DNA of 64,000 nt from UBA6168 sp964643005 (GCA_964643005.1 CAZXQI010000004.1:1-64000), one strand, 5' to 3'; positions 1 to 8,715 are shown, counted from the stretch's first letter. Notes: generated by a model from the sequence alone, not told the origin. Numbers and translations: made by a program.

Positions 1-116
1 ACCCCTCTTCTTTTCAGAGTGGACTTAAATTGGTTTCTTAAGGGACGACTAATTAGGAAATTCCTGTTCTAATTTTTGAAATATTAAAAGTCCCTTTAAA
101 AATTTGTGAGAAGGGC

Positions 117-162
117 AAAAAAAATCCCGAAGCTAATACCTTGGGGTAGATTTGCTTCGGGA
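117..162 (-). terminator. Probable terminator downstream of the HtrA gene
   Basis: On the minus strand a 9-bp perfect stem (TCCCGAAGC/GCTTCGGGA, 125-133 with 154-162, 20-nt loop) is followed by eight T residues. It lies about 220 nt beyond the HtrA stop and is the first strong intrinsic terminator in that direction. No other gene is visible in 1-383. Confidence 0.6.
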
Positions 163-319
163 CGGGTAGGTGAATGTTTGCCAGTTTTCTCAGGCGTATG
201 TCGTCCATTCACCAACATGGATGGGTGATGCTTGTATTAAATATAGATGCCTTTAACAATTGATACCTTTAGTGCAATAGGCTTTAAAGAGCAAAATACA
301 TGCCAATAAATTTTAATAT

Positions 320-357
320 AAAATGAGCGCTGGTTTTACGTCGGCGCCCATTTTTTT
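320..357. terminator. Possible bidirectional terminator hairpin
   Basis: AAAATG-a-GCGC pairs with GCGC-c-CATTTT (one mismatch, 13-nt loop). Seven T residues follow on the plus strand, and a weaker T-rich tail follows on the minus strand just beyond the HtrA stop. Confidence 0.4.
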
Positions 358-383
358 GTAAGAAGGGGTATGACAGGATTCGC

Positions 384-1490
384 TTATTCTTCGAGACCTT
401 TCAGCACGATATTGCTCTTTTTCATCTTCCTTCCGTTTCTCACTATATCTAAAGAAACCTTGTCGCCTGGACTAAAACGGGCGATTTGCTCCTGTAACTC
501 AGAGACGGATCCGGTCTGAATATTATTTACGCCTATAATCAAGTCGTTTTTTCTGATGTCTGCTAAGGCGGCGCTGCTACCTTCGCCGACATTGCTCACT
601 AAGGCTCCTTCGATGGTTCCCAGCTTGAGGTCTTCGGCTATTTGCTCGGTGACGTCCCGAATGGAGACGCCTAACAAGGCCCGCTGCGGTTTGCCAAATT
701 CCCGGAGGTCGCGAATTACCTTTTGCACTAAATTAGAAGGGATGGCAAATGAGTAGCCTTCGTACCCGCCCGATTCGCTCATAATTGCCGAGTTGATGCC
801 GATGAGTTCTCCCTGGGTATTGACCAGAGCGCCGCCGCTGTTGCCGGGGTTGACGACTGCATCGGTTTGGATAAAGCTCTCGATGGAGTACAGGCCGCGA
901 AGGATGTTGATGTTGCGGCCGGTGGCGCTTACGATTCCAGCCGTCACCGTGGAAGTCAGGTTAAAAGGGTTGCCTACTGCGAGCACCCACTCTCCAACCT
1001 TTACCTTGTCCGAATCGCCGTAGCGGAGAGCCTGTAGGCCGGAAGCGTTAATTTTTAGGAGCGCCAGGTCTGTGCTCGGATCTTTGCCGATGAGTTTTGC
1101 CGCATAATTCCGTTTGTTAAAAAGGGTTACTTCAATCGCTCCTCCGGTTTCGATTACGTGATTATTGGTGATAATATAGCCGTCGGGCGAGATGATGACG
1201 CCGGAACCGCCAGAGGTGGGCGGGTAGTTGCTTTTGCGGCCCACCTTGATGTTCACAACGGCTTTGGTGACTAAATCAGCCGTTTCGACGAAGTCCTCGG
1301 GGGCGTAGAACTCTCCGGGCGGCATATTCGTTGGAGCCATTGGAAAATCAAAATTGGCAAAATAGGCGGGCGCCTGCTGCTGCTGCTGCATTTCTTCTGC
1401 GACTTCATTTTTTAAATGATTAAATAAAAAAAGTGTAAAAGCCGCATTCAGGCTGAGGGTAAGGGCGATGGCAATTCCTAATTTTTTCAT
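384..1490 (-). CDS. HtrA/DegQ-type periplasmic serine protease
   Basis: Trypsin-like S1C protease with one PDZ domain, which degrades or refolds misfolded envelope proteins. The chosen start (ATG at 1488-1490) gives a 368-residue protein beginning MKKLGIAIAL, an N-terminal signal anchor (residues 3-23). An in-frame ATG at 1538 would add 16 residues ahead of it. The catalytic triad is visible: His111 in TNNHVIET, Asp141 in STDLALLKI and Ser218 in NPGNSGGALV. A PDZ domain spans about 275-368; DegP proteins usually carry two, so this is the shorter DegS/DegQ-like form. Residues 35-60 are a low-complexity Gln/Pro linker. It is a single gene with terminator hairpins downstream. No -7/-33 promoter was convincing. 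Confidence 0.93.
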   Translation of the reverse strand: MKKLGIAIALTLSLNAAFTLFLFNHLKNEVAEEMQQQQQAPAYFANFDFPMAPTNMPPGEFYAPEDFVETADLVTKAVVNIKVGRKSNYPPTSGGSGVIISPDGYIITNNHVIETGGAIEVTLFNKRNYAAKLIGKDPSTDLALLKINASGLQALRYGDSDKVKVGEWVLAVGNPFNLTSTVTAGIVSATGRNINILRGLYSIESFIQTDAVVNPGNSGGALVNTQGELIGINSAIMSESGGYEGYSFAIPSNLVQKVIRDLREFGKPQRALLGVSIRDVTEQIAEDLKLGTIEGALVSNVGEGSSAALADIRKNDLIIGVNNIQTGSVSELQEQIARFSPGDKVSLDIVRNGRKMKKSNIVLKGLEE

Positions 1491-1992
1491 GAGCTGAAAT
1501 ATTATAGGTAATAAAATTTTGCAGGCCGCAAATTTCAAATAGAGGTGAACCTGCGTTTATTTTTTTAAAAAAATTATCTGCAAGGAAAGTAACGAAAAGT
1601 ATAACGGTTTACTCCACAAAGCAGCTAATTTTTTTTGAGGAATGCCGCTACCTGCCGGATTATTCTCCGTAAAAAAGGGTTTAAAGTGATTTTTGATAAT
1701 CGTAAATCCATATCAGCAAGATGAATGTTAGTTTTAAACCACAGTTGGAAGATGGAGGGGATGAATGAACCTGGGCGCCATACTTCCGGCGGGAATTCTC
1801 AATGGATTGGTCTTGTAGCTGAAAGCAATTACTTTTGCTTTGTTGGCGCCAGAGGATTTTAAATTTATCTAAAGTGTCCTGACTCAAATGCGTTCGAGAA
1901 AAAATGCCGGTCTGACAATCAGTGGATTGTGGCATGCTTCTAACAGGTTTTGAAAATTCAATAATTATTTACCAATAAATCCAATCGACATT
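1491..1992. other. Intergenic region without recognised genes
   Basis: This stretch separates the divergent HtrA and acyl-CoA dehydrogenase genes. It is AT-rich near HtrA and must hold both promoters, but no clear TAnnTTTG box was found. An 84-codon minus-strand reading frame (1681-1935) shows no recognisable family. Confidence 0.5.
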
Positions 1993-3780
1993 ATGGAAGA
2001 TACGCTCATGAAATCAGATATTCTGAAAGGAGGAGAATTCATCATCAAAGAAACCGGTTTTGAACACACTTTCACTCCGGAAGACACCAATGAAGACCAA
2101 AGAATGATTCGCCAGACGGTTCGCGACTTTGCCAAAGAAAGCGGGGACAAAACCAATCACCTCGAATTTCAGATAGAGCTGATGGACAAGGCGGGCGAGC
2201 TGGGGCTACTCGGCGCTCACATTCCCGAAGAATATGGCGGAATGTTGATGGACACGAACACCAATACCATTATCAGCGAAGAACTTGGCAGCATGGGCGG
2301 AGGCTTCGCCACTACAATTGCAGCCCATACGGGCATCGGGATGTTGCCCATCCTTTATTTTGGCACGGAAGAACTGAAGCGCAAGTACCTGCCCCGATTA
2401 GTTTCGGGCGAGTGGAAAGCCTCTTACTGCCTGACCGAGCCTGGCTCCGGCTCCGATGCGCTGTCCGCCAAGACGAGGGCAGACCTCAGTGAAGACGGCC
2501 GGCATTACATTCTCAACGGACAAAAAATGTGGATCACGAATGCGGGTTTTGCCCATTTGTTTACCGTATTTGCCCAGGTAGGAGGCGATAAGTTTACCGG
2601 ATTCGTCGTCGAGCGAGACTCGCCGGGTCTTAGCCTCGGCGCCGAAGAGCACAAGCTCGGCATCAAGGGCTCTTCTACCCGACAGGTATTTTTTGAAAAT
2701 GTAAAAGTTCCGGTGGGAAACGTCCTCGGCGAAATTGGCAGGGGACACCTCATCGCCTTCAATGCGCTGAACATTGGTCGTTTCAAACTCGGCGTCATGT
2801 GCATGGGAGGCGGCAAAAAGGCGATTGGTATCAGCGTAAAATACGCCAACGAGCGCCAGCAGTTTGGCCAGTCCATTTCGGGATTTGGAGCGATTAAACA
2901 CAAACTGGCAGAGCAGGCGCTCCGAACTTTTGCGCTGGAATCCGTCTGCTATAGGGTGTCGGATCTCCTACAGGATAAAAAGGATGCGCTGATGAAAAAA
3001 GGCGCCGGCTATTCTGAGGCGCAACTAAAGGCAGCCGAGGAATACGCGATAGAGTGCGCTATCATTAAGGTCTATGGTTCCGAAGTAACGGACTTTGTAG
3101 TGGATGAGATGGTGCAGATCCACGGTGGAAATGGCTTCAGCGAGGAGTATCCCGCTGCGAGAGCTTATCGGGATGCCCGCATCAATCGTATTTACGAGGG
3201 CACGAGCGAAATCAACCGGATGCTGATGGTCTCTCAATTGCTGAAAAGAGCCATGAAAGGCCAAATTGATATGGTAGGGCCGGCCTGGGCGGTTCAGAAG
3301 GAATTGGCTTCCATGCCTTCCTTTGCTAATGTCGAAGGCAGCTACGCCGAAGAAAAGAAGGCCTTGCAGGATTTCAAAAAGGTTATTCTGTTGACCGCAG
3401 GCGCTGCGGTAAAAATGCAGATGGACGGCCAGCTCGATATCAAAGAGGAGCAGGAAATCACGATGAACGTGGCCGATATGATGATAGATACTTTTTTGGG
3501 AGAATCCCTCCTGCATCGGGTAGAAAAGCTGAGCAATATGGCCGATAAAGCCCACAGCCAGGAAGTTTACGACGCCATGCTGAAAGTTTTCTTTGCAGAC
3601 GCTACCGGCAGGTTGACCAAAAATGCCACGGACGCCCTGGCCTCTTTTGCCGAAGGCGATATGCTTAAGACTTTCCTCATGGGCGTGAAGCGATTTACAA
3701 AGTACCCGCCGGTCAACGTCAAAAATGCGCGCAGACTAATAGCGGATACCCTGATTAAAGCCGATGATTATTGCTTTTAA
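1993..3780 (+). CDS. Acyl-CoA dehydrogenase family protein
   Basis: FAD-dependent dehydrogenase of fatty acid beta-oxidation that forms trans-2-enoyl-CoA. It has 595 residues, so it belongs to the longer ACAD subfamily (VLCAD/ACAD9-like, common in Bacteroidota) with an extra C-terminal helical domain at about 430-595. The N-terminal helical domain (about 30-140), the beta middle domain with YCLTEPGSGSD (145-155) and WITNAG, and the C-terminal four-helix domain are present. The catalytic base is Glu402 in IYEGTSEI. Met1 is chosen because homologues keep about 12 residues before LKGGEF; Met6 is an alternative. It is monocistronic, with a strong terminator 23 nt after the stop. Chain-length specificity cannot be read from the sequence. 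Confidence 0.94.
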   Translation: MEDTLMKSDILKGGEFIIKETGFEHTFTPEDTNEDQRMIRQTVRDFAKESGDKTNHLEFQIELMDKAGELGLLGAHIPEEYGGMLMDTNTNTIISEELGSMGGGFATTIAAHTGIGMLPILYFGTEELKRKYLPRLVSGEWKASYCLTEPGSGSDALSAKTRADLSEDGRHYILNGQKMWITNAGFAHLFTVFAQVGGDKFTGFVVERDSPGLSLGAEEHKLGIKGSSTRQVFFENVKVPVGNVLGEIGRGHLIAFNALNIGRFKLGVMCMGGGKKAIGISVKYANERQQFGQSISGFGAIKHKLAEQALRTFALESVCYRVSDLLQDKKDALMKKGAGYSEAQLKAAEEYAIECAIIKVYGSEVTDFVVDEMVQIHGGNGFSEEYPAARAYRDARINRIYEGTSEINRMLMVSQLLKRAMKGQIDMVGPAWAVQKELASMPSFANVEGSYAEEKKALQDFKKVILLTAGAAVKMQMDGQLDIKEEQEITMNVADMMIDTFLGESLLHRVEKLSNMADKAHSQEVYDAMLKVFFADATGRLTKNATDALASFAEGDMLKTFLMGVKRFTKYPPVNVKNARRLIADTLIKADDYCF

Positions 3781-3802
3781 TATTTTTCTAAGTTTATAGA
3801 GG

Positions 3803-3841
3803 CAAAAGGCTGTCTGTGACTCAGGCAGTCTTTTGTTTTTT
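3803..3841 (+). terminator. Intrinsic terminator of the acyl-CoA dehydrogenase gene
   Basis: A 14-bp stem (3803-3816 with 3822-3835, two G-U pairs) with a 5-nt loop is followed by six T residues. Confidence 0.85.
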
Positions 3842-4017
3842 AGTTACAGCGCTAAGAGATTGCGAATGTCTGCCTTGCCCATCAATCGCCTGACAGTTAT
3901 AAATTGCCCAAATTTTCACGGATTTAATTTTTTACTTTGCCAACGCTGGAGGGGCGCTTTGGCAATGTTGTCTCCTTTTCCAAAGATTTCCTTCGCCCTT
4001 ACTTTTGACGATATCTT

Positions 4018-4770
4018 GTGATGACGATTGAGTATCTTTTTTTGGCTTTTGGTCTTTTCTTTATAGTCGCTCTGTTGTATTCCTCAGTAGGACATGCCGG
4101 AGCGTCAGGCTATCTGGCCATTATGGCGCTGCTCTCTTTTCCCGTAGATAGCATCAAAACTACCTCCTTAGTATTAAATATTCTGGTGGCCTCCATCGGT
4201 ACTTATCGCTTCCTGAAAGCAGGCTATTTTGATAAAAAGGTGTTTGCCATCTTCGCTGTAACTTCTATTCCCATAGCCTTTCTGGGCGGCGCTATGCAGC
4301 CTGATCCCAGGCTGTTCAGATTGTTGGCCGGTATTTTTTTGCTGCTGTCCGCTCTGCTGTTAATCGGAAAAAACCTATTGCCAAAACAGAGGGATGAACA
4401 ACCGAGGCCCGTGCCGCTGGCGCCAGGCCTTGCCATTGGAGCGGCTATCGGCTTTATGTCGGGGCTGATTGGCGTGGGGGGCGGCATTTTCCTCTCTCCC
4501 ATCATCATCCTGATGAACTGGACGACCGTAAAAAACACTTCTGGCGTGGCGGCCTTGTTCATTCTCTGCAATTCGATAATGGGCCTTGCCGGTCACTTTT
4601 CCAGAATACAGACGGTAGATGTACACATTGCCTGGTGGGCGGTCGCTGTTGTCCTTGGGGGACTGGTCGGCTCGCATCTCGGCGCCTCCCGCTTTCCCAA
4701 TAGCATCATCCTGACCGTGCTGGCCTTAGTGCTATTGTCGGCGGGGATTAAGTTCGTCTTTGTGGGCTGA
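4018..4770 (+). CDS. TauE/SafE family membrane exporter
   Basis: Polytopic inner-membrane protein of 250 residues with about eight hydrophobic segments. It shows the duplicated family signature: a glycine-rich first-half motif (SSVGHAGASGY, residues 22-32) and the second-half motif IGVGGGIFLSPIIIL (151-165). Family members export sulfite, sulfoacetate or related organosulfur anions, but the substrate is unknown here. Two consecutive ATG codons (4018 and 4021) open the frame; either may be used. No neighbouring sulfur-metabolism gene helps to name the substrate. It stands alone between the acyl-CoA dehydrogenase terminator and a 436-nt gap before the ECF sigma gene. Confidence 0.9.
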   Translation: MMTIEYLFLAFGLFFIVALLYSSVGHAGASGYLAIMALLSFPVDSIKTTSLVLNILVASIGTYRFLKAGYFDKKVFAIFAVTSIPIAFLGGAMQPDPRLFRLLAGIFLLLSALLLIGKNLLPKQRDEQPRPVPLAPGLAIGAAIGFMSGLIGVGGGIFLSPIIILMNWTTVKNTSGVAALFILCNSIMGLAGHFSRIQTVDVHIAWWAVAVVLGGLVGSHLGASRFPNSIILTVLALVLLSAGIKFVFVG

Positions 4771-5206
4771 GTATTTTGGACAGGATTCTTATTGCCTGAT
4801 TTTCAATTAGATAGAATGTAGTCTTTATCCTTGACGATTAATTTTCTACCTTTTTTTAAAATTTTTCAACTTTCCTGTAACCTTTTCATTCCTTGCCGAC
4901 TCTAAAGGACTGTAAGCTTTTTAAAAAAAGTTTCAAAGCAATCCAAACAAATAAACGAAAGCGATGAATCAATTTTAAACAAGTTATTTAATCCTAAAAA
5001 GCTGCCTTTTGTGGTAGATCTCCAACTACAGGCGCAAAAATTTTCCGCCTTACTGCCTCAATAGAAAATCTAACTCCAAATCGCTACCGGCAGGCCTCCG
5101 ACTAAGGGCCTTAAGACAGATGAGATTACAGAGAATTTGATTTTGTGAAATGGCCAATTCAACTGTTGCCGGAATGAGGATTTTTTAATAAACACAATTC
5201 CAGGTC
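4771..5206 (+). other. Long leader region of the ECF sigma gene
   Basis: AT-rich stretch with no coding signal. Its only notable element is an ECF-like promoter at 4876-4904, which would give the sigma factor an untranslated leader of nearly 300 nt. Confidence 0.4.
4876..4904 (+). promoter_or_regulatory. Possible ECF-type promoter, candidate autoregulation site
   Basis: TGTAACC (4876-4882) followed after 14 nt by CGACTCTA (4897-4904) has the AAC-type -35 and C-G-rich -10 layout common for ECF sigma factors. A related GTAAC-bearing stretch lies upstream of the next gene, around 5970. Assignment is by resemblance only. Confidence 0.3.
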
Positions 5207-5857
5207 ATGACTCAGGTTGAAACATTGACAGACGTTGAAGTTATTGAGCGCATTTTAAAAGGAGAAAAGGCGCTGTACGAGTTGATTATCAGGCGGTACA
5301 ACCCCTATCTGTACAAGATTGGCAGGTCGTACAACTATAGTCATGAGGATACGCAGGATTTGATGCAGGATACTTATATTGACGCCTATAAGAACTTATA
5401 CAAGTTTGAAGGACGTTCAGGCTTTAAGACCTGGATCATGCGCATTATGCTGAACAACAGCTACCGAAAAAAGGAAAAATCAAGTTTCAAAAATGAATTC
5501 ACACAGGAAAGTGTGAGCGAAAATTCGGTACCTATGTTTGCAAATTCTAACAACGATACAAGTATGGTCGTTCACAACCGGGAGTTGAGGAACGCCATTG
5601 AACAGGCCCTCCTGAATATACCGGAAGATTATCGAATGGTGTTTTCTCTGAGAGAGATGAACGGCCTGAATGTGGCTGAAACTTCTGAAATGCTAAATAT
5701 CAGCGAGGCCAATGTAAAAGTGCGGCTGAACAGAGCGAAAACAATGCTGAGAACGGAACTGGAGAAAAACTATTCTGCCGCTGATCTGTTTGAATTTAGT
5801 CTTATCTACTGCGACGCAATGGTAGATCGGGTCATGAAAGAAATAGAAAAACTCTGA
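5207..5857 (+). CDS. ECF-type RNA polymerase sigma factor
   Basis: Sigma-70 family factor of 216 residues. Region 2 covers about 19-90 (YLYKIGRSYNYSHEDTQDLMQDTYIDAY, ending WIMRIMLNNSYR) and region 4 about 128-184 (IPEDYRMVFSLREMNGL, then the helix-turn-helix NVAETSEMLNISEANVKVRL). A C-terminal tail of about 30 residues (LFEFSLIYCDAMVDRVM) is typical of a Bacteroidota subgroup. No adjacent anti-sigma gene is visible; the next gene is a DUF4142 protein in the same direction, a plausible target. Two mutually exclusive hairpins follow the stop codon. Start is the only ATG near the conserved N terminus. Confidence 0.93.
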   Translation: MTQVETLTDVEVIERILKGEKALYELIIRRYNPYLYKIGRSYNYSHEDTQDLMQDTYIDAYKNLYKFEGRSGFKTWIMRIMLNNSYRKKEKSSFKNEFTQESVSENSVPMFANSNNDTSMVVHNRELRNAIEQALLNIPEDYRMVFSLREMNGLNVAETSEMLNISEANVKVRLNRAKTMLRTELEKNYSAADLFEFSLIYCDAMVDRVMKEIEKL

Positions 5858-5877
5858 TAATTATGCCTGTCAAAGAT

Positions 5878-5929
5878 AAATACCATTCTAACCAACACAT
5901 GAAAAGATGGTATTTCTATATCTTTTCAT
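5878..5929 (+). terminator. Two alternative hairpins after the sigma gene
   Basis: AAATACCAT (5878-5886) can pair with ATGGTATTT (5907-5915). ATGAAAAGAT (5899-5908) can instead pair with ATCTTTTCAT (5920-5929). The two stems share bases and exclude each other, as in a weak terminator or attenuator. No long T tract follows. Confidence 0.35.
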
Positions 5930-6028
5930 TCTTCCCTATATAGTTCAATTTTCACGGCTAATGTAGTTGCGCACTTTTCGTAACTTTTAAGCCTTTTCAA
6001 AACTATATCAAGACTGCAATATAGTAAT

Positions 6029-6053
6029 TATGGCGAATCATTACTTCGCCATA
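6029..6053 (+). other. Hairpin upstream of the DUF4142 gene
   Basis: Perfect 9-bp stem TATGGCGAA/TTCGCCATA with a 7-nt loop, 93 nt before the DUF4142 start. Its role is unknown; it could be a leader element or an operator. Confidence 0.3.
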
Positions 6054-6145
6054 TATCGTTGTGCCCGTCCTGATAGTATGACCCATTCATTGAGCCAATT
6101 ATTTCAAAGATTAAATTCATTTCAAACTATTTTAAATTTAAAATA

Positions 6146-6688
6146 ATGAAAACGTTAATAAACCTCGTATCCTGGGCATGTGCAATGTTTGCATTCACCC
6201 TGTTCTTTTCAACCGTCAGTTTTGCACAAAACTCGCCAACGCTTACCGACCCTCAAATAGCTTCGGTAGCGCTGACAGCCAACCAAATTGACGTGGACTA
6301 TGCGCTTATAGCTCAAAAGAAATCTAAAAATGCCGAAATCCTGAGATTTGCTCAGACGATGAAAGACGACCACTTAGGAGTTATAGATATGGCGACGAAA
6401 TTAGCCAACAGGCTCGGCGTCACTCCAATGACTAACGACGTCACCAAATCATTGTTAGAAGGCGCTGAAACAATGAAAGCCACTTTGAATTCCAAATCTG
6501 GAAAAGCTTTCAACAAAGCATATATTGACAATGAAGTCACTTATCACGAAGCAGTGATAGGCGCTGTTGAAACCGTATTGATTCCACAGTCTCAAAATGA
6601 GGAATTAAAAGCTCTGTTGGTCAATGTATTGCCGGCTTTGAAAGTACACCTCCAACACGCCAGAATGGTTCAAAGCAATTTAAAATAA
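6146..6688 (+). CDS. DUF4142 family exported protein
   Basis: 180-residue secreted protein. Residues 1-28 form a signal peptide ending FAQ. Residues 36-178 match the DUF4142 pattern, a ferritin-like four-helix fold: TANQIDVDYALIAQKKS, then FAQTMKDDHLGV and the terminal VLPALKVHLQHA. The conserved His residues (DDHLGV, TYHEAV, VHLQHA) recall metal-binding helices of ferritin-like proteins, though no function is established for the family. The stop is 7 nt from the next start, so it is almost certainly co-transcribed with the cupredoxin gene. Placement after the ECF sigma factor suggests a stress-regulated envelope pair. Confidence 0.9.
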   Translation: MKTLINLVSWACAMFAFTLFFSTVSFAQNSPTLTDPQIASVALTANQIDVDYALIAQKKSKNAEILRFAQTMKDDHLGVIDMATKLANRLGVTPMTNDVTKSLLEGAETMKATLNSKSGKAFNKAYIDNEVTYHEAVIGAVETVLIPQSQNEELKALLVNVLPALKVHLQHARMVQSNLK

Positions 6689-6695
6689 AGAAGAC

Positions 6696-7058
6696 ATGTT
6701 AACGAAAATATTAAAGTTGGGTTTGGCTTCGCTGGTACTGATTAGCTTATCGCTCGTCGGTTGTAACTCTGATTCAAATAGCGCTACGCAATCCGAATCC
6801 GAAGCCGGTAACTCCAGAACGCATACGGTCGTCATCGAACAGATGCAATACAAGCCCAATGAAATTACGGTGAGTAAAGGCGATACGATCATTTTTGACA
6901 ATAAGGACATTGTCGCTCATGATGTTACTGAAAAAAATAAAGCATGGCAATCTCCGACTCTGAATCCCGGCGATACCTGGACTTTTGTGCCTGAAGAGAG
7001 CGCTGATTATTTTTGCAGTATTCACCTGGTGATGACAGGAAAGATTATTGTAAAATAG
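6696..7058 (+). CDS. Cupredoxin (plastocyanin/amicyanin-like) lipoprotein
   Basis: 120-residue lipoprotein. A signal peptide with lipobox (SLVGC, Cys23) is followed by an acidic, Ser-rich linker and a type-1 copper domain (about 44-120). The copper ligands are visible: His75 (VAHDV) and Cys107, His110 and Met113 in YFCSIHLVM. The Cys-X2-His-X2-Met loop is the short amicyanin type, not the longer plastocyanin loop. It probably carries electrons, or handles copper, at the outer face of a membrane. It directly follows the DUF4142 gene and is followed by a large RNA hairpin that probably ends the transcript. The partner protein is unknown. Confidence 0.9.
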   Translation: MLTKILKLGLASLVLISLSLVGCNSDSNSATQSESEAGNSRTHTVVIEQMQYKPNEITVSKGDTIIFDNKDIVAHDVTEKNKAWQSPTLNPGDTWTFVPEESADYFCSIHLVMTGKIIVK

Positions 7059-7110
7059 AGGCGATTGCATGCCTTTAATCTGGATCAAATTTAATGTATT
7101 ATATTACAAG

Positions 7111-7217
7111 CCACGATAGATTTTGAATGTTTTGCGGCACACTGCAAACGCTTGCGCCGACGGCTTTCCGCTGAATCTTCTGACAAAAGCTATATTCAAA
7201 ATCATCGTGGTTTTTTT
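7111..7217 (+). terminator. Large hairpin with T tract; terminator or small structured RNA
   Basis: CCACGAT-a-GATTTTGAAT (7111-7128) pairs with its complement at 7194-7210, a 17-bp stem with one bulged A, enclosing about 65 nt, followed by seven T residues (7211-7217). The enclosed GC-richer segment has room for further pairing. It ends the cupredoxin transcript, but is much larger than the other terminators in this window. Confidence 0.6.
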
Positions 7218-7330
7218 ATGCAATAAATGAAAGGAAATAATGAAAGCGGCAGTTCAATAAGTGGTTTTACCGACTATGCGCTGCGAGCTTCCACTGTGAA
7301 ATATTCATTAACCTAAATAAACGAACTCCG

Positions 7331-7981
7331 ATGTTAGTACAAGAAATTACGAACTCTGGCTTTAGCGAGGCGCTGACCGCCACTCCAGCCCGCCATGATA
7401 ACCCGGCATTGAGCGAAGAGGAAAAGATGGAAAAAATCGAGTACCATTTTGCCAAAATCATGAATACGCTGGGACTTGATCTCTCCGACGACAGCCTAAA
7501 CAAAACTCCGAAACGGGTGGCAAAGATGTTTGTAAGGGAGATATTCAGCGGATTGAACCCCGAGAACAAGCCGGAAATAACCCTTTTTAAAAACAAATAT
7601 GGCTACAAAAAAATGCTCGTTGAAAAGGACATCACGCTCTATTCCACCTGCGAGCATCATTTTGTGCCAATCATTGGTAAGGTACACGTCGCCTATATTC
7701 CCGGCGAATATGTGGTCGGGCTGTCGAAAATAAATCGCTTAGTGCAATTCTACGCCAAGCGCCCACAAGTGCAGGAGCGACTGACCATGCAAATTTTAGA
7801 AGGGCTTAAAGAAATGCTAAACAATGATAATGTAGCGGTTGTTATCGAAGCGGATCATTTATGCGTAGCTTCGAGAGGCATCAGGGACGCAGGCAGTTCA
7901 ACTACTACGGCAGCCTACTCCGGACAGTTTGAAGATGAAGTCACTAAGCAGGAATTCTTATCATACATTTACAATAAATAA
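7331..7981 (+). CDS. folE: GTP cyclohydrolase I
   Basis: Converts GTP to 7,8-dihydroneopterin triphosphate, the first step of folate and pterin synthesis. 216 residues, the usual length. The zinc ligands are visible: Cys107 and His110 in STCEHHF, and Cys178 in HLCVASRG, corresponding to C110/H113/C181 of E. coli. Other family blocks are KTPKRVAKMF, YIPGEYVVGLSKINR and the C-terminal TTTAAYSG. The flavin reductase gene begins 8 nt after the stop, so the two form an operon. Position beside redox genes rather than other folate genes hints at a pterin or stress role; this is inference. Confidence 0.97.
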   Translation: MLVQEITNSGFSEALTATPARHDNPALSEEEKMEKIEYHFAKIMNTLGLDLSDDSLNKTPKRVAKMFVREIFSGLNPENKPEITLFKNKYGYKKMLVEKDITLYSTCEHHFVPIIGKVHVAYIPGEYVVGLSKINRLVQFYAKRPQVQERLTMQILEGLKEMLNNDNVAVVIEADHLCVASRGIRDAGSSTTTAAYSGQFEDEVTKQEFLSYIYNK

Positions 7982-7989
7982 TAATAGCA

Positions 7990-8658
7990 ATGGCACAAAA
8001 CGTTAAAATCAGGAAGATTGAGCATCTCACCCATGATGTACTGAGAATCATAGCTGACAAACCCAAAGGCATCAGTTACAACCCTGGACAAGCTGCCGAT
8101 GTAGCCGTCAATAAACCGGGATGGGAACAGGAATGGAGAAGTTTTACTTTTACTTCATTGCCTCATGAAGACTATATTGAATTCAATATTAAAACTTACA
8201 CTTCTCATAACGGAGTGACCAATCAACTGCTTTCTCTGCACGAAGGAGATGAATTGATCATCGGCGATGTTTACGGCGATATCGCTTATAAGGGCGAAGG
8301 CGTCTTCATTGCAGGCGGAGCCGGAATAACGCCTTTCATTGCCATACTCAGAGACCTCGAAAGAAAACATGCTATCGGCAATAATAAATTGCTGTTTGCC
8401 AATAAGACAAAAGGCGATATTATTCGGGAAGGGGATTTTAAAAAGCTATTGGGAGGCAATTATATCAACGTCTTGTCTGATGAAACAATCGCAGGATATG
8501 AGCACGGCTTCATTACGATGGAAATGATTAAAAAATATTCGGACGCCAATCTGAAATATTATTATCTCTGCGGCTCCCCTCCCATGATGAACGCCATGGA
8601 AAAGCATTTAGCTTCCTTAGGCGTTGACGATAGCCATATCGTAAAAGAAGGGTTTTAA
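7990..8658 (+). CDS. FAD-dependent ferredoxin/flavodoxin reductase-like oxidoreductase
   Basis: 222-residue protein of the ferredoxin-NADP+ reductase superfamily. An FAD-binding beta-barrel occupies about 1-98, with the flavin motif RSFTFTS (50-56). An NAD(P)-binding domain occupies about 103-222, with GGAGITPF (109-116) and YLCGSPPMM near the C terminus. There is no fused [2Fe-2S] domain, so the electron acceptor must be a separate protein. The C terminus ends EGF without the aromatic extension of plant-type enzymes. It lies 8 nt after folE and before a terminator, a two-gene operon. The physiological partner is not evident. Confidence 0.9.
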   Translation: MAQNVKIRKIEHLTHDVLRIIADKPKGISYNPGQAADVAVNKPGWEQEWRSFTFTSLPHEDYIEFNIKTYTSHNGVTNQLLSLHEGDELIIGDVYGDIAYKGEGVFIAGGAGITPFIAILRDLERKHAIGNNKLLFANKTKGDIIREGDFKKLLGGNYINVLSDETIAGYEHGFITMEMIKKYSDANLKYYYLCGSPPMMNAMEKHLASLGVDDSHIVKEGF

Positions 8659-8715
8659 CAGACCTCTGTTTTGAGGAAACTAAAAAATGCTAACAGAATT
8701 TTATTGAAAAGTACA

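Noticed and set aside
1681..1935. 84-codon minus-strand frame upstream of the acyl-CoA dehydrogenase gene
   Set aside because: No recognisable domain or signal peptide, and it occupies the space needed for divergent promoters.
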